Shown: positions 15,790 through 32,146, counted from the stretch's first letter. The stretch is DNA of 64,000 nt from Daphnia carinata (GCF_022539665.2 NC_081331.1:9641534-9705533); one strand, 5' to 3'. The notes: a model not told the origin generated them from the letters alone. Made by a program: numbers and translations.

Positions 15790-17506
15790 CTACTCCGTTT
15801 TGTCGAGGGCGTTCAATCTCTGGAGAAGTGTCGGGTGAGAGTGATGCCAACTAGAATATAACCAGTCGTAGATTGGAAAGCCTAAATTGTCCAAGTTAAG
15901 CTTGATGAGCGAAGACTTGAGGTTCACGGCGTGGCCCAGTTTCTTGGCGAAGCGGTCCGCTTCGAACTCAAAATGCCGACTAAGTAATGTCGTCAAGAAT
16001 GACAGAATAGCGTTGTAGGGCGAGAAGATGTACGATGTTACGATGTAGAGTCCGATAAAGATGGGTTGGCTGTCGTGGAACCCAAAGGCGTCGTAAAGCG
16101 GTCGGTATTGGAAGAGCAAGTTAAAAACAAGGAACATGAAAAGAATATTCAGTTCTGAAATGACAATGTTTTTGGTGACATGGTTCAACTTCCAATGACC
16201 CAACTCGTGACCAAGCACGGCTAAGATTTCAGCGTTGTTGCATCCTTTCTTCAGAACTTTCTCGGATTTCTCCGTTGTCTCTGACTCTTCCTTGACGTAT
16301 CCTTCTATGAGAGTATCAAATAAGACAATCCTTTTGTTGTTGAAGAAGCCATAGAAATATGCGTTGCTGTGCGAGGAACGTTTGGAACCTGTATAGGGAA
16401 TAGCAGCAACTAAGTACTTGTTAAGGTAGCCAAATTTACATTAACTAATATACCTTCTACCACATAAAGTTTCTTCAGCGGGAAATCAATTGAAGCTGCT
16501 AATTTTTCAATGGCAGACTTCAATTCTCCTTCTGGCAGCGGGCTGTATTTATCGAACAAGGGTGCAATGTAGTCCGGATATACTGTCATCAAAAGTACAA
16601 TCACCAGCGTAACAAAACTCCATAAATACAGGAAAAAGTAGTCTCCGCCGCTTTGCACTATAAAAATTACGGCAGCCACCAGGGGTAGAGAGATCAGCAT
16701 GCCGACGATGTATTTTTTTATCGTGTCTTTAATGAAAAACCATGGTGTCTGCAGAAAGAGTACAATTAGACCATAATTCCTTGACACTCCATGGTTTTGT
16801 GAAAATCATACTTGTTTGTTGAATCCATGCCTTTCTTCAAGCCAGAAGGTGTAATATATGGTGAAAGGCATATCGACAAGGGTACTGAAAGAGCTCAAGA
16901 TGACAGTAAACACCATACTTGTTAGAATTTCATTATCAGCAGGTAGATTTAATGATAACAATGCTGAGTGTGAGAGGTTCCAGAAATAAGCATGCCCATT
17001 CAGCAAAATAAGGACCTTGGAATAGTAATTTGAATTTCAGCTCTTGTTATGAGGAAAATTTATTTATACTTGTAACTTACTGTGGAGAATATTTGATTGA
17101 ACAGGCCATGTACTATACCATAGCCACTCTTATCGAGCCCATATAGCCTTGCTTTCTGAAACGTTTCACTGTTGAAATGTTTTTCCAGTTCTGGGGGTGG
17201 TTTACTGCTTTTCTTGTATACTTGGTGCTAATAATTGATTTAAATAGATGATAATTAATAATAATAACCTGTTTGGATATCATTAATAGCTAAACAAAAA
17301 CATGTTAAAGTTTGAATTGTTTTCTCTTCTTGGATCTACCACAACAGTATCCACAAACGAAACACGTCAACAGTGTTAGAAAGCTTATTCAACGAGGCCT
17401 ACAAGGATCTTACCTGACGGTATGACAGATACAGCTCCCACGTGAACTCTAACCAAAGAAACGCAAACACGCTTCTAAAAATAAAATCACTGTTAATTTC
17501 CAACAT
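15790..17506 (-). CDS. ZMPSTE24: CAAX prenyl protease 1 (Ste24/ZMPSTE24)
   Basis: Integral-membrane zinc metalloprotease of the ER and inner nuclear membrane that trims farnesylated CAAX proteins such as prelamin A. Minus-strand exons in coding order are 17414-17506, 17081-17227, 16812-17015, 16454-16748 and 15790-16388. They total 446 codons including the stop (445 aa, against about 475 in vertebrates). Seen: a short N-terminus [10 protein letters not shown], several hydrophobic segments, the [10 protein letters not shown]-type loop (here [10 protein letters not shown]), [16 protein letters not shown], the zinc motif HELGH ([10 protein letters not shown]), the FEFEADRFA segment that supplies the third zinc ligand, and the C-terminal [19 protein letters not shown] block. 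The ATG at 17504-17506 opens the only frame that splices into the conserved exon. No lesions were seen. The gene is convergent with the preceding one. Confidence 0.95.
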
Positions 17507-18732
17507 TCTTGCGAATTGTTTTTTTCCCCGGTAATCGGTTCAGGCCGTTCAGACGCGTATAGATTTTACAAACCGCCAGTAGGTATCGGTATAGCTCTTG
17601 GCAAGCAGACGACACGAAGACTCTTCAATACAGTCGGATCTCATTCCATGAACTGTCCAGAAATATTTCGTTGCAATAAATTCTTACGGGCCTCCCAAAT
17701 CTAGTGGAATTCTCAACTGGAAACAAGCAGGGGCACCACTAGAATCGGGGCCCCATAAGAACGCAAGCAACGAAAAATTTCGTTGCAATAATGAAAAAAA
17801 CTTTTATTGCACCGATAGATTTCGTTGCAATAGGGGAAAATGCCGTTGCAATAGATTCTACCTTTTGGAAACTGGCGGCCATCAAAGAGACTTAAAGGTT
17901 TACTACCTATTTTTATTCCACTTGATGGCAGCACATTGGAAGCTATTTGGTCAAAAACCGCGAGCCATTTTTTTTACAAGCGTGGTTTAACTGGTAACTG
18001 AGGGCTCGTTCCCAGGTTACCCGAGAACTACGAGAATCACGAAAATTGACTTCCTAATTTTCGCCAGTCAGAAATTTCTGACATAAACGGAAAAACGTCT
18101 AACAATTAATTGCGCGCTAGGACGGTATAGCGCAATCGTGCTACAGCACAATACTCAACGGCTCGTAGTTTTCGATATCCTTAGGAAAAATCACACGTTA
18201 TAATCAAAATTGAACGATGATTTCGATTATGATTGGTTTTCTTGTTCAACCAGTCGTTTGTTTAATAAAAGAAAACAAGGTGCTGTTAGCGCTCTAACTT
18301 TATTTTTTGTTTTTTACGTTAGTAAAAAAACTATAAGACCAGTTGAAAAATCTATTTGATTTCCTTAATTATTGTCGACTTATATTTCTTATTATTATTT
18401 ATATAATCGATAGTTCTCGATTTATTCTTGTAAAAAAAGAAGATGCAAATTTGTTAGTTAAAATTCCTTTTGCAAAAGCACAATTTTTTTCCATTTTTGT
18501 CATTCAGCTGTATACTCAAAATAACCGGGAAATAAAACAACGAAAGTGCTTTACTTTCAAAATGTTTTCCTACACAAATATCTACTAGAGACAGAGAAGG
18601 GATTGGCAGTTCTCAGGTAAATGATAGTGTCAGTACAATACATGAAATTCCGTCTACTCTTATTGTGACAGAACGGTGTCGTCTGCAGCGAAAAAATCAT
18701 GGTGCAAAAATGTTAGTGAACACATTGTAAAA
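17507..18732. other. Intergenic region with CGTTGCAATA repeats
   Basis: Separates divergent ZMPSTE24 and MANEA. It contains four copies of CGTTGCAATA at 17669, 17781, 17823 and 17844. One of them lies inside a near-perfect palindrome at 17766-17785 (arms GCAACGAAA/TTTCGTTGC). A GTG-initiated extension of the MANEA frame reaches 18676, and a splice acceptor CTGCAG near 18686 suggests a 5' UTR exon. Confidence 0.5.
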
Positions 18733-20542
18733 ATGATTCCTAAAAGGAATTGCTATTTATTGTGTAAAAATGTAATGATTGCAGTACTTTTCTGTGGTTT
18801 TTTGTTTATGTTTATTCGCCTTTACTTCAGTCAATCCTCCGGTAAACCATCCAAAGATCAACACCTACAACAAGTCTTATCGGAACGAAAAAATGTGACA
18901 GTTTTACCAGACCTTTGGCTAAAAGACAATGTAGCATACAGGGACACTGCAAACAATATATTGGTTTTATCCAATAATGTGCATGTTTTTTATTATCCAT
19001 GGTTTGGAAACCCAGAAGATGATTCAGTGTACCTGCATTGGAAGTAAATTTAAATTTTCTTGATATTTTAAATGGTTATTTTAACTATTGTGTAAATGAA
19101 GTCATGAATATCTGCTGAACTGGGACGAGAAAGACAAAAATGTGTATCCTACTGGAAAACATGTACCACCAGGGGACATAGGTTTGCAATGTATATTAGA
19201 ATGCTCATGATGTCCTTAGCTAAAGTTTCTTTTTTTTATCAGGTGCAAATTTTTATCCACTTCTAGGTTGTTATAGCTCAAAAAATCCTGTCACTGTTGG
19301 CCAACATATGAAGTGGATAAAACAGGCAGGAATAGGGGTGCTTGTTATTTCCTGGTATCCACCTGACTTGAGTATGCATGCATAAATTGTTTGAATTGTC
19401 AAGCAAAAAAAGGAAAATGAAACAGAAAACAGGTTTTAATGCTCCAAATATTTTGCTGTAGGTGACAAAGAAGGGAAGCCATTTGACCAACTTTTTCCAA
19501 TGTTCCTGGAAACTGCTAGTGTGTATAACCTCAAAATATCATTTCACATTGAGCCATATGAAGGTTAGGTTATATTTAATGCTAACTACTGACCAGTATG
19601 CAATAGTCTGCCTATGTTTGACCTTTATAATAGGAAGGAATCCTGAAAACCTCAGAAGAAACATAAAGTACATTATTGAGAAATATGGTATATATTCATT
19701 CATGAATTCCGGCTCATTCCATTGATAATTTTACGTCCTGTAACTTTCATCATTTTTGGCTACAGGCAATCATACGTCAATGTACAAACTCCAAAAGTCT
19801 CCGTCAAAAAAACCTCTTCCTGTTTTCTACATCTACGATTCGTATCTCAACTCACCAAATAGTTGGAGCTCCGTGTTAGGCGTTAGCAGTAAACAATCCA
19901 TCAGAAATACGGACATTGATGGAATTTTCCTTGGACTAGTCGTCGAATTTCGCCACAAGTAATGTCACAGGCTATTTTCGTAATATTTTTAACCAAATTT
20001 TCTACCTCGTTATCACGTGATAGGCAAGATATTGTATCTGGGGGATTTGATGGTTTTTATACGTATTTTGCTGCTAATGGATTCTCCTATGGAAGTTCAT
20101 GGAAAAACTGGAAATCTTTATCCTCGTTTGCCAAAAAAAATGGACTCCTTTTTGCTCCATCCGTTGGACCAGGTTACATTGATACCCGCGTCCGCCCATG
20201 GAATGTGAAGACCACCAGAGAACGCAAAAACGGGAAGTACTACAAGATAGCTTGGGCGACGGCACTCCAGACCAACCCACCGTTGATTTCTATTACTTCC
20301 TTTAACGAGTGGCACGAAGGGACACAGGTTTCTATATTTCTTTTATGTATAAATTTTTTTCTTGTTTTTTTTCTCTTATTATAATATTCTTTCCGTATTC
20401 TTAGATAGAACCAGCTATTTCCAAATCAAATAAAGGTTACGTTTACAATGACTACTTACCCGGTGAACCAGATTTCTACCTAAACTTGACTAGACAGTTT
20501 GTGTCTCAGTACAGTGAAATCCTGTTCAAAATGAAAACGTGA
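18733..20542 (+). CDS. MANEA: Glycoprotein endo-alpha-1,2-mannosidase, GH99
   Basis: Golgi enzyme that removes glucosylated mannose from N-glycans, bypassing ER glucosidase trimming (family knowledge). Eight exons, 18733-19043, 19102-19181, 19243-19371, 19462-19563, 19634-19687, 19766-19958, 20024-20327 and 20405-20542, give 436 aa. The N-terminus is a type II anchor: basic MIPKRNCYLLCK, then a hydrophobic segment of about 20 residues. GH99 blocks are evident: VHVFYYPWFGNP, GVLVISWYPPD, FHIEPYE, PVFYIYDSY, GGFDGFYTYFA, SVGPGYIDTRVRPWN and ISITSFNEWHEGTQ. The last carries the carboxylate-rich active-site segment. The start was chosen as the first in-frame ATG, immediately before the membrane anchor. 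It could equally be the MANEAL paralogue; arthropods usually have one gene. It looks intact. Confidence 0.94.
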
Positions 20543-21428
20543 TGGAAGTAACTGGGATTTATTATGCAAAGTAACAATCAGATTTTTTTTAAGGCTAAAT
20601 AACTAGTGCAATCGTGACGTTCTTCAGAAATGTCTTTTTCCTTATCTGCAGTGTCGGTTATCTTAAAAGGTAAACGACATGGCGTCGAATAATCTTCTCA
20701 TTACTAAATAAACTTTTATTGGCTGGTCTGGCTAGTAAACCAAATATGGCGCTCCCCCCTTCATTGACCCCCATACTCTTTAGATCATTAGTAACGTAGG
20801 GGACTACATTTGTTATCTTACAACGTTTTTCTTAAGCTGAAAAATGAACGAGAGAGCCAGAACTAATAGTCTTGAATGTTAAAAATTATTTACGTATGAT
20901 GCATATTTGACGTACGGTATTCTCGTAAAAAGCCATTCGATATAGGACATGACATAATTGTCTAATCTATGCTAAGCCGTCTCATTTTCTGAAAAAAAAC
21001 AAAAAAAAACAAAAAAAAACACGTATGATAATTTACCTGCTTAGGCTAGTTTTCGCCTGAAACGGAAGAAAAAAAAGCGTTGGGTCTTCCAGTATCTAGA
21101 GTGAGGGAGAGCGGCTTGACTTGTTCCTTCTGGGACAGTTCAATAAAGTGGGTCGTCATTCAGCGGGCTCTTCCTGCTCAAAAGTCGCAAGAATTTTGTC
21201 TAGCAGAGAAATTGACGCAAAAATGTATCAGTTCTTCGTCCTTTCACCTCGCCTCTTTTCTCTTTCCCTTCTTAGTTCTGCTGTCAAAGCTTTCCCTTTT
21301 TAAAAAACAAGTTTAAAAAAGAGGTGCGTCTTATAGGTACATGTTGACCGAGCAACTATTTCGTTCGATGGATCGACAAGATAGGTTTCTTCCTCTTCTC
21401 CTTCTTAACCCTCTATGCAGAGCTTGAG
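20543..21428. other. Intergenic region, MANEA to collagen
   Basis: AT-rich, with an A-run cluster of period about 10 (A9-10 runs separated by C) at about 20991-21020. No coding region was recognised. Small open frames at 21080-21316 lack supporting structure. Confidence 0.5.
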
Positions 21429-21464
21429 CATAAAAAGCCAGTCATCTTCCGATTAATGTCAGTG
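21429..21464 (+). promoter_or_regulatory. Core promoter of the collagen gene (TATA plus TCAGT)
   Basis: CATAAAAAG at 21429-21437 lies about 30 bp before TCAGTG (21459-21464). The predicted start is A21461. A non-coding first exon (about 21461-21504) is followed by GTAAGT, and the ATG-containing exon starts at about 21625 after TTTTAG. Confidence 0.65.
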
Positions 21465-21688
21465 CTGTGCCGAAGTCGGCGATCACAAGTCATTCTTTAG
21501 ATCGGTAAGTCAAATGAGGAATTTTTCTTAATGCGTTAAGTTTCTTTTCAATTACATTGTTTTTAGTTTAGAAAATTAACTGTGGAAGTTTGTCACTTTA
21601 TTTTATACCTTTATTGTCTTTTAGTTTGGTTGGCAATATTTGGGAGCTAAGATTTTTGGACAATAACTGAGCATCACCAAACGCCGCA

Positions 21689-25578
<3,890 letters not shown>

Positions 25579-25580
25579 TA

Positions 25581-26581
25581 GGGGAGACTGGGGTGAGCCG
25601 GGACTGTGGGTGAAGCGGGACAGCTGGAGGAAAAATGGTAAACATTGATTTAAAATTTCAAAAAAATTATATGTTATTGGTGTAGATGTTTCCTATTTAG
25701 GGTAAAAGTTTTAAACGAATAAGTAAATAAATACAAAAGTTATTAAGAAAATTTAAAAAACGGTATTTTTTTCCGTAAATTTTTCGCCGCCATTTAGCGT
25801 TTTTCTTCGTAATACTACAAATAGTTAATATTCTATACATACAAGCATGTTGTTTATCCATTTCTCTATCGTTTGCAAAAAAAAAAAATTATTTTAGGAC
25901 CATTATTTTGGGGCGCAATTGTATTTTTACCAAAAGACTTTTTTGGGGGCTGGTTGGGACAGCAGATGTGCCTGAAATGGGACAGTAGCGGGTGGGGTTA
26001 AGGGCGGAGCTACAAAATAGTACTATACTAATTAGTAAAAAAATTACCTATTATTAAATTTATTGTTTAAAATAAAATTTCCTTAATGTTTTTAACGTTA
26101 CCCACGTCACCTAAGAGGTTTTTTCACAGAATATTAGCAGCCAAATATCGATTTTAGTAATCGATTTCCTAAGCCCGGCCCCTTCATTTTTTTCCCTATC
26201 ATTTTATAAGGAATTTCTTATGCTACAAGGAAAATTATTCATTTACATCTTAATAGCAAATAAAACTTTTCTAAAATAAAGAGTTCATTTAGTAGTATCC
26301 TGCTGATTTATTACAATTTTTTAAATGTATTTTATAAGTATAAACTGAGGCTGTCCCACATTACCCACCCTGGTGTCCCAACCACAGGCTCCTCCCTCAA
26401 ATTTTTCAGAACTTTAAAAGTCTGTAGACGGTCCACAATTTCTTCTAAAATTCTGAAAAAATTCATGGAGGTAGAGGAAGAGGAGGGCAATATATTGAGC
26501 CAATCAAAAAGAAAATTGAGTAATTTGTGTCGAAGATATGAACGAAAAACAAAACGTGTCCCAACACACCCCAGTCTCCCC
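25581..26581. mobile_element. Non-autonomous TIR DNA transposon inserted in an F relic (TA target duplication)
   Basis: The terminal inverted repeats share GGGGAGACTGGGGTG exactly and match at 20 of 24 outer positions (left ...AGCCGGGAC, right ...TGTTGGGAC). The dinucleotide TA flanks both ends (25579-25580 and 26582-26583). Family copies without the element read CCTGGG-TTA-CTTCCGAG (for example around 39487), which is continuous across this site, so the insertion is real. Internal GGGACAG motifs recur near both ends. There is no transposase ORF. The superfamily is not assigned. Confidence 0.8.
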
Positions 26582-26582
26582 T

Positions 26583-27322
26583 ACTTCCGAGATTCTTGTC
26601 ATTTCAGCTTTTTGGTCATGACCCGCTTCCCATACGTTGTTTTCCGGTGTCAAGTGAGAAAGAATGTTGGTAACTTCATGTTTGCGTTCCAAGTCCTTCT
26701 TCGATGTGTTTGGTTTGTCCATCATATTCGACATTGTAGAAGCCATTTCTGATTTCAGATTTAATTCTTCCTTAAATGTCTTTAACTGGTTCATTATGAA
26801 GAGCAATTTATGGAGCAATGCCTCTATGCGTTCCTCACCAACGCTTGGGTTCTTTGTCAAGTTCTGACTCCGCAATATCCTCATAAAAAATACGGGTTTT
26901 TCAATTGAAGGAACTATTATCGAAAGTAGTCGTTCCATTGCGGTCCTTGTCTCGTCTTTTCCATGCCGATGAACAATGAAAGATAATGCAGTTGCAATTC
27001 TCTCGGTTTCTGGGCTATTCTCCTTCGTTGCAATTGCTTAAAGGATGGTAACCATTCGAGAATTAATCTCTGTTTGCATAACTGGAGTAGCTATCGTCAA
27101 CAGAGTATTCAATATTTTCCATTTCAAAGCCTCGTCAGAATCTTGAGAAATTATTTCTGACTTCAGTTTCGCCATTTACAATTTAACTTTGAAATCCGTT
27201 TCGTGTCGGTCTTCAATGTTAAACAGCACATGTATCATTTTCATCTTGATGTCGGGGTCTATCCCATGCTCCGTAACAACTGGTGACTAGTAGAGTATTC
27301 TTACCAGATTCGATTTTTCATA
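26583..27322 (-). pseudogene. Family F relic, copy 1 (truncated)
   Basis: The minus-strand translation matches the F protein (see 52395-53870). The segment MERLLSIIVPSIEKP...MSNMMDKPNTSKKDLERKHEVTNVLSHLTPENNVWEAGHDQ is open at 26583-26938. Upstream homology continues through the helical-repeat region to about 27322 (LGIDPDIKMK-like, HVLFNIEDRHETDFKVKL-like) but with stops and a damaged site near 27285. The N-terminal membrane segment is absent. Only one partial copy of the 119-codon C-terminal repeat is present, so this copy probably predates the repeat expansion seen in copies 2 and 3. It is interrupted by the 1-kb transposon at its C-terminal side. It is almost certainly non-functional. Confidence 0.75.
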
Positions 27323-27686
27323 GAACCAAATGTTTTGGATGATTTAAAACAAGTAAAACGAAACAAATTACGCGCAAACTTTGAATTCTCAGACCCCATG
27401 TCTCATTTCTACAGGTATTGAACTCACAGTAAGAAGGAATGGCTCAGCTGATGAACGTGCTGAATGAAGATTTCAACGATTTACTTAGCTTAGATAATAC
27501 TTTGAAACATAACCTTTGCCAATGGAGGACTTGAGAGCCTTTGATAAACAAAGTATTTGTTTTATTGTATTCCATTTTCGGGAGCCTCGAACTCAGAAAT
27601 ATATTTTTCACTTGTATTGTTCACTAGCCATTTTTATTTTATCCTGTTATTTTGTGTCTATATCCTGCAGTAGGTGCTTGTTTTCT

Positions 27687-27722
27687 GGAGAGGAGCCATC
27701 GCCCGGGCGATGGCGCCTCTCC
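27687..27722. repeat. 36-bp near-perfect palindrome
   Basis: Two 18-nt arms meet at CCCGGG, with one mismatch (GGAGAGGAGCCATCGCCC against its partner). It is followed by TTTTTT and marks the left end of a repeat (27687-28858) whose related copy is at 32317-32700. The arms could fold into a long GC-rich hairpin in an otherwise AT-rich area. Confidence 0.7.
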
Positions 27723-28858
27723 TTTTTTAACGGCCGTTAAAAAACGTAGCAACGAATGGCGTTCGGTTCAAATTCAGAGCACCCAACGTAAAATTTGTCA
27801 AAATAGTTATCAAATAACCTCGTAATTAATGTAACATTTTATAATTGTTATTCAATTACGGAATGAGAAAAAGCTAGTTATTTCATGTAAAAGTAGTTTC
27901 CCAGCTTCCGCATGCACCTAACGAACGTAAACTTGGGCATGTAAAAAAACGAAAAAATTAAAAGAAAAAAAAATTTAGGGGGGAAAACTGGACATGCGGT
28001 GTACCACATTAGACATGGTTTTTAAAACTTTATATATTGAAAATACACACTTCGAAAAAATAGTGTGACGTTGGGATTTCATTAAGCTATTTGTGTATGT
28101 ATAAAAAACACCGTAAACAATTGTAATTACAGCGCAATTCGTTAATGATTGACTGGGAGGGTGAAATGGGCAAAGTAGCTTGAAAAAAATGTAAATAGGA
28201 GGGGCTTGTTAAGTATCAACTATTTATTTATTATCGATTGTCATTAGCAGTAGAAGATAGCAGACGACAATTCAAAACTCCCAGGTTTCTGCCTTTGTTA
28301 ACGGTTTTTTCCCGTAACTAAGCAACCTAAGCCCCGTCCCAGAAATATCGTTTGCGTCCGATTTCACCCCCAAAACTGTGTCCAGTATCTCCCACCAGAA
28401 GGAAATTTTTAAAAACGCTTATAATTATTAAACTACTTATCCTAAAAATTAAAACAAGCCAGGGAATTGAAAAGGGAAGAATTAGCTTTTTTAAGTATAA
28501 CTCAAGCTATTTTTCATTAAGTAGTTTACACGTGATATAAAAAATTGTAGAAGCCAAAAAGATCAGAAAAAGGGCTGTATTTTCTATTTTTTAGATAATT
28601 GCACGAATATTTGTCGTATGTTTTTGAAATTTTTGCCCTATGTGTGGAATGGAATTTCCCATCACATACTATTTTTTAAATTTCATTTTATTAATATCCC
28701 TTCGAGTTATTGCAGTTGTCCAATCTTGTACGTGTTCAGTTTGGGTCCGCTCTCCCCTAATGGCGTGTGGTTCCGCCCAAATTTTTGTTGTTTACCTTTC
28801 ATTTCGATTAATATATTACACTTTTTGAGATAAACTTATATTGAACTATATGCGCTTT
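27687..28858. repeat. Dispersed repeat Z, copy 1 (interrupted)
   Basis: 27760-27960 and 28757-28858 align with one continuous stretch, 32317-32700. Shared blocks include CGTAAAATTT, ATTGTTATTCAATT, CTAACGAACGTAAACTT, AATGGCGTG and GTTCCGCCCAA. About 800 bp (27961-28756) of unrelated AT-rich sequence splits this copy. There is no coding content that I can support. Confidence 0.55.
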
Positions 28859-31800
28859 AGTTAAAAGACTCGCATTCTTCCCTTGTTATCTCTCCACCCC
28901 GCTTTGACCTTATTTCTCCGATTTCCTCTTTTACTAGCTTCTTCTGCTTGACCGAGCTGTCAACGGTATTGTCGGAAATTCCGACATCCAATCCACGGAC
29001 AAGGCCTGATGGGAGTGAAGAAAACGCAACGAGAAAACAAGACAGATCAATGGACGGATAAGAAAGAAGAATGACCGAAGAAGAGGAAGTAACAGGCCAG
29101 AAAATAAATAAACCGTTAATCGAAGAGACAGAAACACCAGGCGGAAGAATAAGGCCGAGACCAGCAATGTGAGATAGAGAAGTTGTAGGACGGCATAAGA
29201 TTAAATGTTACCGGGGAAAGCAAGGATAGAAGCCGCGTACTCGAACAAGAAAAGGTCGGTAGCCCGGGAAGTCACATTATAATATGGGGACCGGTCCTAC
29301 ATATATGTAGAATGGTCTCTAGCGATGAAAGACCTAACCAGATATTAAAAACCAACGGGAAGGACGAGAGTTTTAGCCACAGGGAACACCCTTGAAGCAC
29401 CGGAAGGGCGAGGTTGGAGCACAGGAGGAAAGGATCATTCCTTTGGCCAGGGGAAAGAAGATCAACGGGAAGCTCTGGGCCAACGGTTAAAATTATGTTG
29501 AATCAAGTAGTTAGATTTTTCAACGGTTTTTTTTGTATGGGTAGGTCTATACAAGGGTCGGTTAGGCCCAAGGAATCCACACACATTTTTCACACCGATG
29601 CCTGGAGTTGTTCTCTCTTTGAGGTAATTATCTTAACGTCTGCTACTCTTACCATTGTCCGTCTGCCGTGTCGCGTCCACCCTTACTGCTACGACTGCCG
29701 CCCGCCTACGACCTGCCCAGCCGCATCAGGTTCCGCCACCGCTATTCTTCCAAGGGTCCAGTCATCATTGTTGAGCAGCCGGCCTCCAACTTATAAATAT
29801 ATATTAATATAACATTTCCCTAATTTATTTCTGTTTGGTAGAGACTTATACTCAAGTGTGTCCGTGTACACGTAGAATATAAGTTGTCGGGCTTCACATA
29901 ACGATCCCCGCTAACTCAGACAAATCGCCCGTTAACAATCCGGTAAACTACGTTGGTGCTATACCGCACTAGGCCCTTCAAGCCAAGGAACATTTGAGTC
30001 GGCAGTTTCCGACAGTGGGGAAAATCCACAGGAACCAAGCTTATCAGTTAACCTCGTTTCTCTTTTTGACCCTATTTTGCTTTTTAATACCCACGCTAAC
30101 CTTAGCGTCCGCAAGCCAATACGTGGTATAAAACCCACACCCGAGCTTCGCACCAGAGTTCCCTCGTAGTCGCTGCACGGACTACTTATATGTATTTTTG
30201 TAATGTGTTGGTGCCAGATTTAAATAGACTTTAAATCCGAAACAATAAATAAACTGGGTCTCAATTGTTTCATCTGGTGGCAGCGATGGGATGAACCCGC
30301 CGACCGAAGCGTGGCCGCCGGGACGTGCTACCAAACCCTTGCCTCACCAACTCTCCGCTGAACATGATGGAACCCGAAGAAATATATCCTGGCATGAAGT
30401 CATCAAAGAAGAAAATAAAAGCGATACTATTGGAAAAAAATCTGGGAAATAACAAAACTTGTGAGTAAAACTTCCAAAATTTAAAAAATCTCCACCTTTA
30501 TTTTCGATTCCTCTCGTCGAAGCCAAGATACATGGGGTACAGTATCATCCTGCCCAACAGAATTCGAAAAAGAAACCAGTATACTTACGGATGAACATGC
30601 TACGACAACGGTGTCGGAAAATCGGACGACCGAAAGACGTACTTTGCAATACCTCCTCCAGAAATAACTAACAAAAACGCGGCTGTGGTCACGTTGGCAG
30701 AATAGGATATCGTCGAACAAAAAATAGCAGTTAAGACCGACCAGTTTTCTGATCGTGAACACCGTTCGGAATGGAAATTTTTGGGCCAGCTGAAGCTATT
30801 CCACACCTTTGGGCTACAAAACGAGACACAAAGGACGCTAAGCGACGTCCAAAGCGCCTTAAACGCTACACAAGGATTCGAAAAAGTACCAAATGGCGAT
30901 CGACCACAATCAACGGCCAAAATCAAGAAACATGGTGGTTTGCGCTGCGCGGAAACACCGTCGCTCTTCGCGCAAAGATGGAGCGAGTTCCTCTGGCCTG
31001 CCGCCTAACCATTTAACACCGAGGCCGCACGGAAACTTGACGAAACCGACACCGGAAAATCAACGCTACAATGGACGCAACTCATTTCAAAATTCCAACC
31101 CCTCTTGCATGTAAAACTAGTACCCCTTAGATCATTGGCACCATAATATTTACAAAGACCGCGGTAAAGGTAAAACTCTCAACCCTCCTTGCTTCTATTC
31201 CTTTACTTCTTACAACTAAGAAATTTAAACGAAACAGGACATCTTATTAACCATCGACCCTTTATGTTATTTTTACTTGGAACTTTTGAAGTTTTATTGA
31301 GATTACAACTTCGATCCTTCCCTTATTGACCTTTCTATTGTTGAAGCTGTACTCTAGGTTTAGGCACACCTTATACAGAGACAATTGTATCTATACCGAA
31401 CTCTAGGCTCGAGGGCGTCTGTATTCCTTTGACGGAGTGCGCCACAATGAGCTCCGGTTTAGGTTTAGGTTTAGACACTTTCGCTCAGATTTGTTGTACC
31501 GAGCTCCGGTTCGAGGGTGACTGTATTTCTTCTTCGGAACACACCACACTGAGCTCTGGGCTCGTTGACGTCTGCGTCACTACTTGTTTATAGGTGTATC
31601 TTTGTTCTCTTCGCAATTTTCCGTTTCAAGTACAAATTCTTGTGTCTTCTGGGAACGAAGACTAACGCGATTATGTTCTGAAATATTCCGTTTTAGTTAC
31701 GCCTCTTCTACCGCAAGTCTTACTACTTGCAGAAAAAAATTGCGAGATCTAATCTTCCAAGAAGGGGAGTCATGTAAGGACTTCAAGCTAAATTTAAGTT

Positions 31801-32146
31801 AGTTAGAAGACTCGCATACTCCCCGTGTTATCTCTCTACCCCGCTTGACCTTATTACTCCGATTTACTCTTTTATTACCTTCTTCCGCGTGAACGAGGTG
31901 TCAACGGCACCAAGCTTATCAGTTAAGCTCGTTTCCCTTTTCAGACTGTTTTAACTTTTATTACCCCACGCTAACCTTAGCGTCCCCAAACCAAGACGTG
32001 GTATAAACCCACACCCGAGCTTCCCATACCGAGTTCCCTCGTAGTCACCGCACGGACTAGTTGTGTGTATTTTTGTAATGTGTTTGTGCCAGACATAAAT
32101 TGACTTTAAACACGAAACAATAAATAAACGACTTTCGAGTGTTTCA
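28859..32146 (+). mobile_element. Decayed, internally deleted LTR retrotransposon
   Basis: Homologous terminal blocks: 28859-28970 plus 30035-30272 on the left match the continuous 31796-32146 on the right (shared GACTCGCAT, CACGCTAACCTTAGCGTC, GAGTTCCCTCGTAGTC, AACAATAAATAAAC). Right after the left block is TGGTGGCAGCGATGGG (30275-30290), a primer-binding-site-like sequence. A purine run GAAGGGGAG precedes the right block. The left LTR is split by about 1.06 kb (28971-30034). The internal part (30273-31795) is only 1.5 kb and has a gag-like remnant frame around 30720-31010 but no protease, reverse transcriptase or integrase. Exact LTR starts and a target duplication could not be fixed. Confidence 0.6.

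Noticed and set aside
18676-18732. GTG-initiated upstream extension of MANEA
   Set aside because: Non-ATG start. The ATG at 18733 directly precedes the type II anchor, and a likely splice acceptor lies in between.
27687-27727. Palindrome plus T6 read as an intrinsic transcription terminator
   Set aside because: This is eukaryotic DNA next to a repeat boundary with no small RNA gene upstream.
31455-31480. Run of TTTAGG units suggesting interstitial telomere repeat
   Set aside because: Only about three imperfect units, and arthropod telomeres use TTAGG. It lies inside a decayed LTR element.
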